Below, piece after piece: positions 12,571 to 23,264 of a DNA stretch of 64,000 nucleotides; positions within the stretch are counted from its first letter, which is position 1, and every line of letters begins with the position of its first letter. The stretch lies in NCBI RefSeq assembly GCF_947623445.1, contig NC_135246.1, positions 64,501-128,500 on the forward strand. The letters are read 5' to 3'. The notes beneath the pieces are model-generated. The model was not told the origin of the DNA. It made no database searches and saw nothing but the letters and a program-made list of their open reading frames with translations. Made by a program: the position numbers and the translations under genes. The DNA comes from Clavelina lepadiformis. Its lineage: Eukaryota > Chordata > Ascidiacea > Aplousobranchia > Clavelinidae.

Positions 12571-13478
12571 AGAGGAAAAAGGCTTTACTGTAAACCTGCT
12601 TTACGGGTTTTGCGTCCAACTACACTGTCATTCATGTGTTTAAAATTTAAACACAATTTTACTTCTTTAAACATGTTAAAGTGTTTAATTATGTGTTTAA
12701 GTGTATAAATTTTGTTAATTTGACAAAATTTAAACACTTTATGGGTTAAACACCACAATCCATTACACGTTTAATAATGATTTAAGCCTATTGTACACTT
12801 TTTCCACGCTTTAGGCGTTTAAATGTTAAACACATAACACAAAGATTACAAAATGTGTCAAACAAAAAGGTGTTTGGGAGGAATGTGTTTATTTTGATTA
12901 GTTTTATTGAATTATATCTTATACTTTAAGTTGCTTTAGAAAGAATCTATCAAAAACAGTTCGGTACTATATGCTTTAGAATTGTTCGCATTACCCAATT
13001 ACACGAGCTATTGTTCAGTATAAATTTGTATCTCGGACTCAATTCTTAGGTTTAAAGTTGGCAACTTGTAGTCGTTTTAAAAATTTTCCTGTATGGAGTG
13101 GCTGAACACTAAATTGTATTGTTCAGGCCTTACTGTAGGCTATATTTCAAAGGGGTGAAAGGGGCCTTGGCCACCCCGCCCCCATATTTTGTGTCTATAG
13201 GTTTCTACATCGGGTGGTGGTGTCTTAAAACCAACAATTTGTATAGTTCTCTTTGTAATTTCATGAAATATTTGACCCCCCCCAATTTTTTTCTGGCTAC
13301 GCCACTGGCTATGATTGGTTTTCAAGTAAAGCCATTCACCCAGGAATGGAGGGTGAAAAACCAATTACCATACTTTGCCCATCAAAGTTTGAAATTACTC
13401 GGGCATAGCCTAACGTGGGCGTTCTCTTCTCGTCGTTTGATTGAAAGGTAAATGATAAGCGTTCACTATCAGTTAGTG

Positions 13479-13799
13479 CAAGGGTGGGCAACATACGGCC
13501 CGCGACGGGATTTTGCGCGGCCCGCAGACAGTTTCCGGTCTTACATAATAATGTGGCCACATTCTGCCACAATCCCTGTATTGCGTCACTGAATAAGTCC
13601 AAGTTTGCCAACCTGAGAAAGATGGCCATAAATCTACTTGTTCTGTTCGGGTCTACATAGCCTACATTTATGAGCAAACATTTTCGACCATGAACATTAA
13701 TAAGACAAAGCTGTGTTCCAATCTATTCAGGAATCCGGCCCGCCAAGTACTTCATTTTCTCATATCAGGCCCGCCGACCGAAGAAGTTGCCCGCCCCTG
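13479..13799. mobile_element. Non-autonomous hAT-type insert A, nested in transposon copy 1
   Basis: A 321-bp insert with ends CAAGGGTGGGCAAC and GTTGCCCGCCCCTG, flanked by an exact 8-bp direct repeat AGTTAGTG (13471-13478 and 13800-13807). An 8-bp target duplication and these end types are typical of hAT elements. It is rich in GGCCCGC near both ends and has no coding capacity. Confidence 0.85.
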
Positions 13800-14531
13800 A
13801 GTTAGTGGAACGTCTGAATAACGTTTGTTCATATAATGTAGATTGTGTATCTGAAAATAGTAAGTTATAACTATTTATTCCATGTTTAAATAACTCAAAA
13901 CCTAAAATATTAAAATAAAAAAACTTTCATAACATTACATTAAACTTTATGTTTTACATTAGAACAAGTAATTGTTGTTTTTATTTGCTTTTTATCCAGC
14001 AAGTTTGCTATTTCAAAATTATTTTAAGTTCTATGAAATAATATGTTAAGTTCTACCATTGTCAAAAATGTGGGCGCGCATTTACCACCTTCAGACGGCT
14101 ACAAGATATCTCTAAAATCTGAATTCTGAATCCTCTTTTCAGCTTACATAAAGACAGCGAATTGTTTTATGACGTTTCGTAGGGCTGTAGCTTATTGTCA
14201 CAGTTTGTTTTCTGTAGCCTATATAGGTAGCCTGGTGTAGCATATTTCGCTGTATGGTTCAGGTTTGTTACTGCAAGGCCTAGGCTATATTCCAGGCATA
14301 AAGGTTTACAGAGTTACAGACGATAACAAATACTTATAGCATGTTTTCGATACCCGATGGTGCCAAACCGTTGTAATGCTCTTGGGAAAGGCAATGGCCT
14401 TCGGTAAGCATTTGATGTTGATAATTTATTACTGTAGAAAGAAAATTGTTGTAATAACTGTAATGATAAATGTCCTAGCCTACAATATAAAATATTTTGT
14501 ACTCAGTTTATACTAAGCTGTTTCTTTACAG

Positions 14532-16045
14532 GCGTTTTCTGTAGAAAGTTATTGGAAAAACTTAGAAACTTATGTTGGAAGAGAAGCCATCCACCTGTGC
14601 CATCACTTATGGTATAGTAAACAACCCTCATCATTAGGTTTCCTTCAGCTACACTGGCAGGTGATGCAGAATTATATATTTATGATCCACATGACATTTT
14701 TATTATTAACAATATTGAGTTAATTTTAAAATATACTGTGCATGCCAAAAAGTGTTGCTTCAGTGGTGGATTTGCTTAGCACCAGGTTCAAACAATGCGA
14801 ACTTATTGAAAATGTCCAGTGTTACTACTTTTGTAATGTTCTTGGGTAAGGCATTATTAATCTTTACTCTTCTGGTCCTGGTGAGCAGTGTCAGGGTTGG
14901 TCAATATGTTATAAAATTCAATAAACAAATGAAAATTGAGTTTTTGTGGAAAACTGCAGAGAGTGGAGGAATAATTGCCGAGTCCGAGTCTTCCAAAGAC
15001 GTTCGAGAAGAAAGATTCTGACACCTTATCAAAAACCTTCATTACATCTCACTACTGTTTTAAAAGCTATATTGTTTAGTTTTATATTTTTAATCACTGT
15101 AGATTCAGAATGGACAAAAAAGGGCTACTGAAGCTATTAGACAACATTTAGAAAAGGAAGAATCAGAATGGGAATACGGTCTACTAAAACAGGTATTTAA
15201 GACCAATGTCTGTCTTTCACCAAGAAGCAATTAGTTTAATGTAAAGATGGATGCATTAGTGGAATCATTGAAAAGTTTTCATTATTAGGACAAATGCCTT
15301 TTGTTAGTGTTTGAAAGAAACTTATTATAAGGTGTTTTAGATTTTCATACTTTTGTAAGAGAATACAGTTGTAGATCATGTTTAGAGGCTGCAACACGGT
15401 TATTGATATAATGATAAATTTTGCAGATTGAGGAAAAATTCAGAAATGTTTATCAATTTGATTACAATACGATTTAAGAGGCTTGCGTAAGCATGCTAAC
15501 CACACTAGACAACAAATGTAACAGCAATGTTGAGCGGCAATGCCGTAAGAATGAGGTGAGCAATCTGAGCATTCATCCAGCAATTAACAAAAATCAAATT
15601 TGGTTGTTTTTGTATTAGTTTATTGCTTTGTTGAAGGATAATGTGTTCGGATGCTTGATATATATTAAGGGAAAAATAAAGTCATTATTATTAACAGTGT
15701 AAAAACCTAACGCAACTTTTGACATAGGATCCATCATCAGAGAAAGAACTTAATCTCATTTTGAGGTCACAAAAACAACTTTGGCCAATCCACAAAACAA
15801 ATCTTTATGATGCAATGCAGACTGTTAATGTGAGTTGTAGTTGCTTTATTTAACTGGTGGCTTTACAGAACAATTTGTATACATTGACATTTTTGTTTTA
15901 ATTTTTTAGGCATTTCGGAATAGTTTAAACTTCAGAAAGAAAACACTGCCAAGTTTGCTTGTTTCTTATAACGAAGCCGGAACCATGAAAACATTCATTG
16001 TTGCTGATTCAATCCACGTCAGATGTAACAACGATTCGAGGGTGG
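14532..16045 (+). pseudogene. Exon-like blocks of an unrecognised transposon protein
   Basis: Several blocks bounded by good splice signals are conserved between this copy and the inverted copy at 26.9-31.2 kb. They are 15103-15192 (90 nt), 15427-15555 (129 nt), 15728-15829 (102 nt) and a block from 15910 to about 16045, plus a block starting at 14532. Readable pieces include EEKFRNVYQFDYNT, LILRSQKQLWPIHKTNLYDA and LPSLLVSYNEAGTMKTFIVA. Lengths divisible by three with matching donors and acceptors suggest a once real spliced gene. Stops occur in some blocks, so this copy is probably dead. I do not recognise the protein. Confidence 0.45.
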
Positions 16046-16498
16046 TGTTAGGCTATGTAATGCAATTTATCGGTTGTTATTATTATTATTACTCACGGAT
16101 GCCGGAAGAGGAAGCGCAGAGAGGCCATTGCCCCCTTTTCTTTCTTTATTTTCCAAAATGACATTCAAAAAGTGCCCTTTTATCGAATTTTGCCCCTTGC
16201 CAAAAATAATTCCGGCGCCCGTGATTGTACCTGCCTTGTTTCTGTTGCACTGCTGTAATAAACGCTATTTTGGAAATTTTGACTGCCAAGTAACAATACG
16301 CATAAAATAGTAAACACCTAGTTAGTAAACACGTAAACACCAAAGATAATAAACACCTAGTTAGTAAACACCAACAACATTTAAACACAAAACAGAATAA
16401 ACATGTGCGATTTAAACATGTAACCATTTTAGGTGTTTCTTTTAGGCCTCACTATTCGTGTTTAATTAAAGTGTTTAACAAAATGACAGTGTACTTAC

Positions 16499-18955
16499 GT
16501 TGCATGTCTTGAAGGCATCTCATAACATATCTTGAATGAAGCACTTTGTTAACATCGTCGTTCCGAATTGCGTTCCTTCTATCGCTCTCCCTGATTTCGT
16601 GGCGTCTACAAATATTTTCGGCAACATCAAAGTTTGAACAAAACTTTAAACAAACCAATAACATACCGCTCCTGGAGACGTCTCCGGTAAAACTCGTTCC
16701 ACTGCTTGATCCGTATCATGGTTGGTTGATAATCTAAGCTGCACTTTGCCGCATGCCTCATAGTTAAGAATTTTATGAATGCAACTATTGCGGCATTGTG
16801 CGCAATGAAGGTTGAAGGCTTGCACTTGCCTTCCTCAAGCAACTGCCAATGTAGTCTGTATTAAACGCAACAAATCACAAATATAGCAAATTCTACGCAG
16901 GTACTTACTTTAACGTGCTTTTCTATGTATGTGTCCAAGCTGAAAGCGTGCAAATCCTCAAAACTGCAGTTAGAAACTATTCTTTGCAGAATACATTTCC
17001 GCATCGACCAAGCGTTTTCCCCCTCCATCGACGGATTGCAAATAAAGCGAGAAATTTCTGAAGCATACAGTCCAGGAAAAACGGACTGTTCGGTTCAGGC
17101 GACTGAACAGACAGTAAGTGTTATAACAATACACATACAACTAAAAGCGCAGCATGTTCGTGTAGCACTTCTTCTCTTTAAATATTGCTACATACATATC
17201 TAGACAAGCAATTACCCTTGCTGTATTATCACGTCGCCGTTTATCAAGTGACATTACTAGCTCCTTCACTTGTGTGTCATCCTTATCATGTTTCGTACCT
17301 TTCAGGTGTTTCACCAGATGCTTTACATATTTATCGCATAAGGGCACTTTTTCTTCCCTTCACCAGACAGCTCATTGTATGATATTTTATGAATGTCTCT
17401 GCAATGACGACCAACATTCATCACCATTTTTTCGCATATGCTTAAAAACATAACAGTCACAAAATAAACTAAGAAATAATGTTTTCAGGGCAGCTAAATA
17501 AAAACCATACCTGCAGTATTTTGCCTTTCTTCTGTGGTGACGCTTCTTCCCCGGCACCTCCTCTGCACCACTATGCTCCGCTTCACCTTCCAACCCGTCA
17601 GATTCCCTTTCATCCACCACCATTTCGTCTTCTTTTCTCTCCGACACTTCTTGCCCTGCTGCCTCTTCCATCTCTTCTTCTGATTCCCGTTTGATACTTT
17701 TCTTTTCGCTTTCATCATAAAACAAAGCATTTTAAGTCATCACAGTTTACATAGAGCATGGTAATTTTTAAAATCTCGCATAAGTTCAAGCCATGTTACT
17801 CACAGACTAACTGTCGATGCGTTCTAGCATTACTGACGCCACAATTTCTTGGGCAGCCACGACTTCGGACGCTGAGTTGGCGAGGATCCTAAAACAGCAG
17901 ACATGAAACAACATACCAATTAATGTAAAAAATATTTAAAAAAATAAAAATGCAACTAAAATTCGGTTTCTATACATAAAAAAAAACAATTTGAATGCTA
18001 ACATTAAGTGACTTACTTATAATCAAGAGGTAATTCCTGGCCAACCTCGCCCATACTTTCGATTGTGTTTTAGGCGAAATTAGACCTCTGTAGGTCTTTA
18101 TCTTTAATTGAATAATTGCGGCCCTCTTGAACTGAGCTGCAAAAGAAACATTTTCACCTTTTTCTTCTACTAACTGGCACACACTTTACGAAGAAACTTT
18201 ACGAATTTGTGTCAAGAACAGAGTGAAAGAAAAAGTGAAAACGCTTACCCAAAACCTTGTACTAACGATCTCATTTTCTTCTTTCGAGTTTCAGTATAAC
18301 CAGGCTCTGCATCCTTAGTTCTTCGGAATTTTCTTTTTCTTCATTTAATAAGCTACAAATAAAACGACAACAATTTATAACTTGTAAATCAACAGAATTT
18401 ACAGAAAGCATAGCTACGCACCCTTTTTGGTAACTTTGTAGGACTGATGATCGTGTCCACGTCGTCATCAGATGACGACCTGTGTGACAGAATGCTTTCG
18501 GTTTGAGGTCGCGGTAAATTTTTCGCAACCTCCGGCCAACTTCAACCCTCGCTGCATCCTTTTTTCCGCAAACTACTTTGCTCATTTATGGGGAAAATTA
18601 TTTCAAATTTCTTTTGGGTTGAACCGGACAATATTGTCCAGCCCTTCCTTCAACCAGCCAGGCATAACAATTGTTGCATCCCCATATTTTGCGAATATTT
18701 TGTGATCTTGCACCTGCATTAAAAACATCCCTTTTTTAATAGTTTTCTACATGAAAGGAGAATTTGGTGACTTACCCGAATAATCCAACGTCCTTTCCTG
18801 GTCCGGCAGCCATGGTTAAGTTCTTCCACGAGCATGTTGCGGACCGCACTTGTCCGCTGCGAGTTTTTGGTTATCTGATAGGCCATGAGGATTTCCCCAT
18901 GGTCCTTCTCACCTCCGTTCCGGGATCGTTTTCCCAAACTGCATGTTTGTAGAAT
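16499..18955 (-). pseudogene. Decayed zinc-finger / tyrosine-recombinase-like (Crypton-type) gene pieces
   Basis: Minus-strand exon-like blocks with splice signals. From upstream to downstream: about 18779-18943 reads NSQRTSAVRNMLVEELNHG; about 18600-18720 reads DHKIFAKYGDATIVMPGWL; then low-confidence blocks at 18270-18585 and 18000-18150. A glutamate/lysine-rich exon lies at about 17510-17720. A C2H2-like block at about 17205-17440 reads LCDKYVKHLVKHLKGTKH and then SLDKRRRDN. Another lies at about 16910-17100. One at about 16665-16850 reads CKPSTFIAHNAAIVAFIKFL. The last is 16499-16650. The first two resemble the catalytic part of Crypton-type recombinases (R-x-x-x-V-x-N-M and DHK motifs), and 16.7 kb resembles their N-terminal SAM-like domain. 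The order is wrong for one gene, with catalytic blocks upstream of the finger and SAM-like blocks, and frames do not join cleanly. It is best read as a rearranged, dead locus or two fragments. Confidence 0.4.
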
Positions 18956-19496
18956 ATAGTGAGTTACTGTATCAAACAAAAATGAAACAATCAATATTAC
19001 ATTTGTTTAATATCTTGCAGCCTACAACCGATAATTTAAAACAGGAGCTAGGCCTACAGTATGCTAAAACAGAGCAACTAACTGAACAGTGCCTCACTCC
19101 ACGTGCGTTGCTGAGAAGTGAAGGTCAGTCTGAGAAGTGAACTGGGTTGATTGCATTTCATGCTTGAGTGATCACATGCGAAATTATATAATCTTTAAGA
19201 TTTTGAAAGGGAATTATCTACACAGCATACCATGCAAAATTTAAAATTTGCTTGCCTGCCATAATTTTCCAAAAACAACAAATAAAATTTTACGTTTAGC
19301 AGGGATAAAAACGCAAGATAGAAATGGCCACGTAGAATTTTACAAGATCATCGTTCGTTGTTTCTTCTACGAATCAATTTAAATTTTGTTTTAATTTCAT
19401 CATTCATTTTTATTTCAAAGGCAAATTTTGTAAGATTCGATTTTAATTAAAGCAAATTTATACTGTAAAAGATTTATACTTATCGTCCCTTCTTGG

Positions 19497-19577
19497 TTTA
19501 CCACGGTCATCCAAGATGGGACAAAAAGAGCCGAGCAGACTTCTAGTCTTTCGTCATAACCACTCGGCCACGACAAC
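19497..19577 (-). pseudogene. Truncated tRNA-Ser-like unit at the edge of the array
   Basis: The 5' half is present (GGCCGAGTGGTTATGACG) with anticodon loop CTAGAAG (anticodon AGA), but the variable arm and T arm have been lost. It starts the 158-bp array on its left side. Confidence 0.6.
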
Positions 19578-19654
19578 TGTGCTTAATGTTCAATGCAAAT
19601 AGATAAAATTGCACATTTTTCGAATCACTTATGGAAGCGTGATTTTAATTCCAA

Positions 19655-19735
19655 GTTGTCGGCGAGATTTGAACCTACGTCGGCAAGGCCCAACAGATTT
19701 CATGTCTGTCGCCTTAACCACTCGGCCACGACATC
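19655..19735 (-). tRNA. tRNA-Ser-like, anticodon TGA, unit 1
   Basis: An 81-nt cloverleaf with the A box TGGCCGAGTGG and a long serine-type variable arm. Anticodon loop CATGAAA gives TGA, but position 33 is A instead of the universal T. The T loop reads TTCAAAT. Probably weak or inactive. Confidence 0.6.
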
Positions 19736-19811
19736 TGTGCTTATTGTTCAATGCAAATAGATAAAATCGCACTTTCGCAAATCACTTATGGAAGCATGAT
19801 TTTAATTCCGC

Positions 19812-19892
19812 GTTGTCGGCAAGATTCGAACATACGCGGGCAGAGCCCAACAGATTTCGAATCTGTCGCCTTAACCACTCGGCCACAACAAC
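19812..19892 (-). tRNA. tRNA-Ser, anticodon CGA, unit 2
   Basis: An 81-nt cloverleaf; acceptor arm GTTGTTG pairs with CGACAAC with one G-U pair. Anticodon loop TTCGAAA has T33 and CGA (reads UCG). The variable arm is GGGC-TCT-GCCC. The T stem has one mismatch (TATG TTCGAAT). Confidence 0.7.
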
Positions 19893-19969
19893 TGTGCTTA
19901 ATGTGCAATGCAAATAGATAAAATCGCACTTTTCTCGAATCACTTATGGAAGCATGATTTCAATTCCGC

Positions 19970-20050
19970 ATTGTCGGCATGATTCGAACCTACGCGGGCT
20001 GAGCCCAGCAGATTTCGAATCTGTTGCCTTAACCACTCGGCCACAACAAC
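19970..20050 (-). tRNA. tRNA-Ser, anticodon CGA, unit 3
   Basis: Intact A box TGGCCGAGTGG and B box GGTTCGAATC, long variable arm GGGC-TCA-GCCC, and anticodon loop TTCGAAA. One of the best-preserved units. Confidence 0.8.
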
Positions 20051-20127
20051 TGTGCTTAATGTGCAATGCAAATAGATATAATCGCATTTTTCTCGAATCA
20101 CTTATGAAAACATGATTGCAATTCCGC

Positions 20128-20207
20128 ATTGTCGGCAAGATTCAACCAAAGTGGGCAGATCCCAGCACACTTTTAGTCTGTCGTCTTAACCACTCGGCCA
20201 CAACAAC
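20128..20207 (-). pseudogene. tRNA-Ser-like with anticodon AAA, unit 4
   Basis: An 80-nt unit. Anticodon loop CTAAAAG would read a phenylalanine codon. The T loop has lost its conserved G and one base, so the B box is broken. Likely a pseudogene derived from an AGA unit. Confidence 0.6.
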
Positions 20208-20283
20208 TGTGTTTAATGTTCAATGCAAATAGATAAAATCGCACTTTCGCAAATCACTTATGAAAACAAGATTACAATTCCGC

Positions 20284-20313
20284 ATTGTCGGCAGGATTCG
20301 AACACAATCTAGC
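20284..20313 (-). pseudogene. 30-bp partial duplication of a tRNA 3' end
   Basis: A tandem fragment holding only the 3' acceptor strand and T arm. It pushes the spacing between units 4 and 5 to 186 bp instead of 157-158. Confidence 0.7.
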
Positions 20314-20394
20314 ATTGTCGGCAAGAATCGAACATACGCGGGCAGAGCCCAACAGATTTGTAATCTGTCGTCTTAACCACTCGGCCACGACAAC
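20314..20394 (-). tRNA. tRNA-Ser-like with anticodon ACA, unit 5
   Basis: An 81-nt unit with serine body and long variable arm, but anticodon loop TTACAAA gives ACA, which would read the cysteine codon UGU. T33 and the anticodon stem are intact. The T loop is altered (GTTCGATTC), so activity is uncertain. Confidence 0.55.
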
Positions 20395-20470
20395 TGTGCT
20401 TAATGTTCAATGCAAATAGATAAAATCGCACTTTTGCAAATCACTAATGGAAGCGTGATTTTAGTTCTAC

Positions 20471-20551
20471 ATTGTCGGCGGGATTCGAACCTACGCCGGC
20501 GAGGCCCAACAAATTTCAATTCTGTCGCCTTAACCACTCGGCCACGACAAT
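20471..20551 (-). tRNA. tRNA-Ser, anticodon TGA, unit 6
   Basis: Intact A box and B box, anticodon loop ATTGAAA with T33 and TGA (reads UCA), and a long variable arm. The anticodon stem holds with one G-T pair. A plausible working gene. Confidence 0.75.
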
Positions 20552-20628
20552 TGTGCTTAATGTGCAATGCAAATGGATAAAATCGCACTTTTCTCGAATC
20601 ACTTATGAAAACATGATTTCAATTCCGC

Positions 20629-20709
20629 ATTGTCGGCAAGATTCGAACCAAAGTGGGCAGAGCCCAGCAGACTTCTAGTCTGTCGTCTTAACCACTCGGC
20701 CACGACAAC
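20629..20709 (-). tRNA. tRNA-Ser-like, anticodon AGA, unit 7
   Basis: Anticodon loop CTAGAAG gives AGA (reads UCU). Acceptor arm and B-box core are intact, but the T stem (TTTGG against CTTGC) pairs poorly. A TTTT run follows the 3' end by about 17 nt. Confidence 0.65.
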
Positions 20710-20785
20710 TGTGCTTAATGTTCAATGCAAATAGATAAAATCGCACTTTCGCAAATCACTTATGAAAACATGATTTCAATTCCGC

Positions 20786-20866
20786 ATTGTCGGCAAAATT
20801 CGAACCTACGCGGGCTAAGCCCAGCAGATTTCCAATCTGTCGCCTTAACCACTCGGCCACAACAAC
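20786..20866 (-). tRNA. tRNA-Ser-like with anticodon GGA, unit 8
   Basis: Anticodon loop TTGGAAA gives GGA (reads UCC). Eukaryotes usually read UCC with an AGA (inosine) tRNA, so a GGA serine tRNA is unusual. T33, A box and variable arm are intact; the B box ends in ATTT instead of ATCT. One base separates it from the CGA units. Confidence 0.7.
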
Positions 20867-20943
20867 TGTGCTTAATGTGCAATGCAAATAGATAAAATCG
20901 CACTTTTCTCGAATCACTTATGAAAACATGATTTCAATTCCGC

Positions 20944-21024
20944 ATTGTCGGCAAGATTCGAACCTACGCGGGCTAAGCCCAGCAGATTTCGATTCTGTCG
21001 TCTTAACCACTCGGCCACGACAAC
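20944..21024 (-). tRNA. tRNA-Ser, anticodon CGA, unit 9
   Basis: Intact acceptor arm GTTGTCG / CGACAAT, A box, B box GGTTCGAATC and long variable arm. Anticodon loop is ATCGAAA. A TTTT terminator lies about 17 nt past the 3' end. Confidence 0.8.
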
Positions 21025-21070
21025 TGTGCTTAATGTGCAATGCAAATAGATAAAATCGCACTTTTCTCGA
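21025..21070 (-). promoter_or_regulatory. Representative tRNA upstream spacer with octamer motif
   Basis: In the tRNA orientation, ATTTGCAT (the Oct/POU octamer) lies 16-23 nt upstream of the tRNA 5' end. An AT-rich TTTTATCT element lies just beyond. The same arrangement is conserved in nearly every unit of the array. Octamers occur in external Pol III promoters such as those of snRNAs; their use here is inference. Confidence 0.5.
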
Positions 21071-21101
21071 ATCACTTATGAAAACATGATTTCAATTCCG
21101 C

Positions 21102-21182
21102 ATTGTCGGCAAGATTCGAACCTACGCGGGCAGAGCCCAGCAGATTTCGATTCTGTCGTCTTAACCACTCGGCCACGACAAC
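21102..21182 (-). tRNA. tRNA-Ser, anticodon CGA, unit 10
   Basis: Nearly identical to unit 9, with intact boxes, anticodon loop ATCGAAA, variable arm GGGC-TCT-GCCC, and a TTTT run 18-21 nt after the 3' end. Upstream (21183-21260) is the standard spacer, followed by a truncated unit that ends the first block. Confidence 0.8.
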
Positions 21183-22948
21183 TGTGATTAATGTGCAATG
21201 CAAATAGATAAAATCGCACTTTGCTCGAATCACTTATGAAAACTTGATTTAAATTCCGCATTGTCCGCAAGTTTATAATTAATCATTATAATTAAAGCAT
21301 TATAATTAATCACTAAATTGCGTTTATCGTTTATCTATCGCGTTTAAATATTAACTAGAAAAAATCTAAACTATATGTGTCAAATAGGGTATCCATTAGG
21401 TAATACTCTACACAAAAAAGAGAAATCAGTTACTTGCCAAAGCACAAGATATGATCTTGTTACAACAAATTCCTTTTCCTTCAGTATATCTCGCTTTAAC
21501 GGCTGGTCAAATATAACTCTTCAAGCTTTTTAATATCATTCAATCTCTTATCTAAAGAATCAAAGCATAGGTATCAGCATCAAAGTCAGTAAACACAACC
21601 GTCCTCAGTAAAAACAAAACGTAAAATAAAAGTCAATTCTTGTCACCCCAAACCCCGTGCAATCAATTACAATTATTTGGCGAGACATGAAATTTCTGGC
21701 AGTGTAACATGCCGTGGGGATGAGTTGTGGGAAATAAATTATAACGTGTGTTATGTGTATATTAAACTTGATAAAAATGATATAAAGGACCACAAGTGAT
21801 CAAATAGGATGATGACACCATCGATCGATGATCATCAATGAGGATCCATCGATGAATCTCGCATGGAACAAGAAGTTGATCCTGTTTGGAAAAGAAGGAA
21901 AATGGAGTGCGTCCACCATACACGTTTAATTTTAAAGGTTTATCAAAACGGGATTAGGTCATTTTCCAGGTATCTTCCCGCACTGGCCAGGTAATTTATC
22001 GACTAGGTACCGAAGCCTCTTTGTGAAATAACGTTCTCAAGCAGTTACATGATGATGCTCTTTGCGGAAGTCCACAAAGATTTTTCAAAACTAGCTTCAA
22101 CATTGAGGAGCGTCATTTTTGTTTATGTTGGCGGAAAGATGCCGAAAATTATCGTGGCTCTTCTAGATCCGTCTGAACCCACTTTATTATGTGTAAAACA
22201 TAAGAAACTATACCAAGAGAAACGAATTCAGGATTTAAACAGTTATTTTGACGTAATCAGAGATCAGGTCAAAGCCGTTTATTAAAGTTGGAAATGTGAA
22301 CCTGTTTGAACTTTGTGTAACCGCTATTTTCATTCACAATCTGGCCGAAGCAGCTATGACCAAACTTTCTCATTTCTTTCTACTGCTCTATTCTATTTCA
22401 TTGGGTATGTTCGACAAGCACTGCGGCGATTACAGGTTAATTGGTAAATCGCTTGCTGCCCATAGGTGCTACGCTTGAGTTGCTGATTTCATCGCGTTTA
22501 TTCACGCCCGAGGCATCTAATTACTTATTAGTGTCATGTCCTCGTCTGTCTGTGAAATAGCCCCTCGCCAGAGTGAGACAGATACACCCAGTCAACGGCT
22601 AAAAAGCAACTCAATAGCAACGTACGAGCGTGTAAACCAGACAAAATACGTTACAGAATTTCTTAGATTTAAGGTTTAGGAAAATAGATTAAATACCAGC
22701 CGTCTCAGATAAGAATTTTACAATTTTACCTCATAATTTTAATGAACTGTGTCACAATGTGGGTAAATTAACGAGTTTTGCGACTGCTTAACTGCTTCAC
22801 TATATACTATTGATTGGTTTTTGTTCGGTGCACTTGCTGGCACATCCACAATGGTTGAAGATTAGTCGTGAAGTGAAGTCGAGCGTCGTCATGGAGACGA
22901 AACAGCACTTTTCGCAAATCACTTATGGAAGCATGATTCCAATTCCAC
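21183..22948. other. Gap between the two blocks of the tRNA array
   Basis: After a truncated tRNA 3' end at about 21258, the sequence is AT-rich and unique. Short ORFs at 22049-22285 and 22296-22478 have no recognisable domain. The first contains KMPKIIVALLDPSEPTLLC, which I cannot place. The tRNA spacer resumes at about 22900. I see nothing else here. Confidence 0.5.
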
Positions 22949-23029
22949 ATTGTCGGCAGGATTCGAACGTAAGTGGGCAGAGCCCAGCAGATTTCGGATC
23001 TGTCGCCTTAACCACTCGGCCACGACAAC
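22949..23029 (-). tRNA. tRNA-Ser-like, anticodon CGA, unit 11
   Basis: Anticodon loop TCCGAAA keeps CGA but has C at position 33. A box and a B-box-like GTTCGAATCC are intact. It starts the second block, with the same 158-bp spacing. Confidence 0.6.
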
Positions 23030-23106
23030 TGTGCTTATTGTTCAATGCAATTAGATAAAATCGCAGTTTCCGCAAATCACTTATGGAAGCATGATTTCAA
23101 TTCCGC

Positions 23107-23187
23107 GTTGTCGGCAGGATTCGAACGTACGCGGGCAGAGGCCAGCGTTTTTGCAGTCTTTCGCCTTAACCACTCGGCCACGACAAC
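23107..23187 (-). tRNA. tRNA-Ser-like with anticodon GCA, unit 12
   Basis: A serine-type body, but the loop CTGCAAA gives GCA, a cysteine anticodon. T33 is present, while the anticodon stem (AAAGA against AACGC) pairs poorly. Probably degenerate; a neofunctional tRNA is less likely. Confidence 0.5.
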
Positions 23188-23264
23188 TGTGCTAAATGTT
23201 CAATGCAAATGGATCAAATGGCATTTTTCGCAAATCACTTATGAAAACATGATTTAAATTACGC

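Larger units (their letters stand above)
12621..16493 (+). mobile_element. ~3.9-kb DNA transposon, copy 1 (TA-flanked CACTGTCATT ends)
   Basis: The left end reads TACACTGTCATT and the right end AATGACAGTGTA, giving 12-bp inverted ends if the outer TA is a target duplication. Both ends are rich in TAAACAC and its complement over 150-300 bp, a likely set of subterminal binding repeats. The whole unit recurs inverted at 26912-31188. The interior holds exon-like blocks of an unrecognised protein and a nested hAT-type insert at 13479-13799. I cannot name the superfamily: a TA target fits Tc1/mariner and some others, but no DDE transposase was recognised. Confidence 0.8.
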
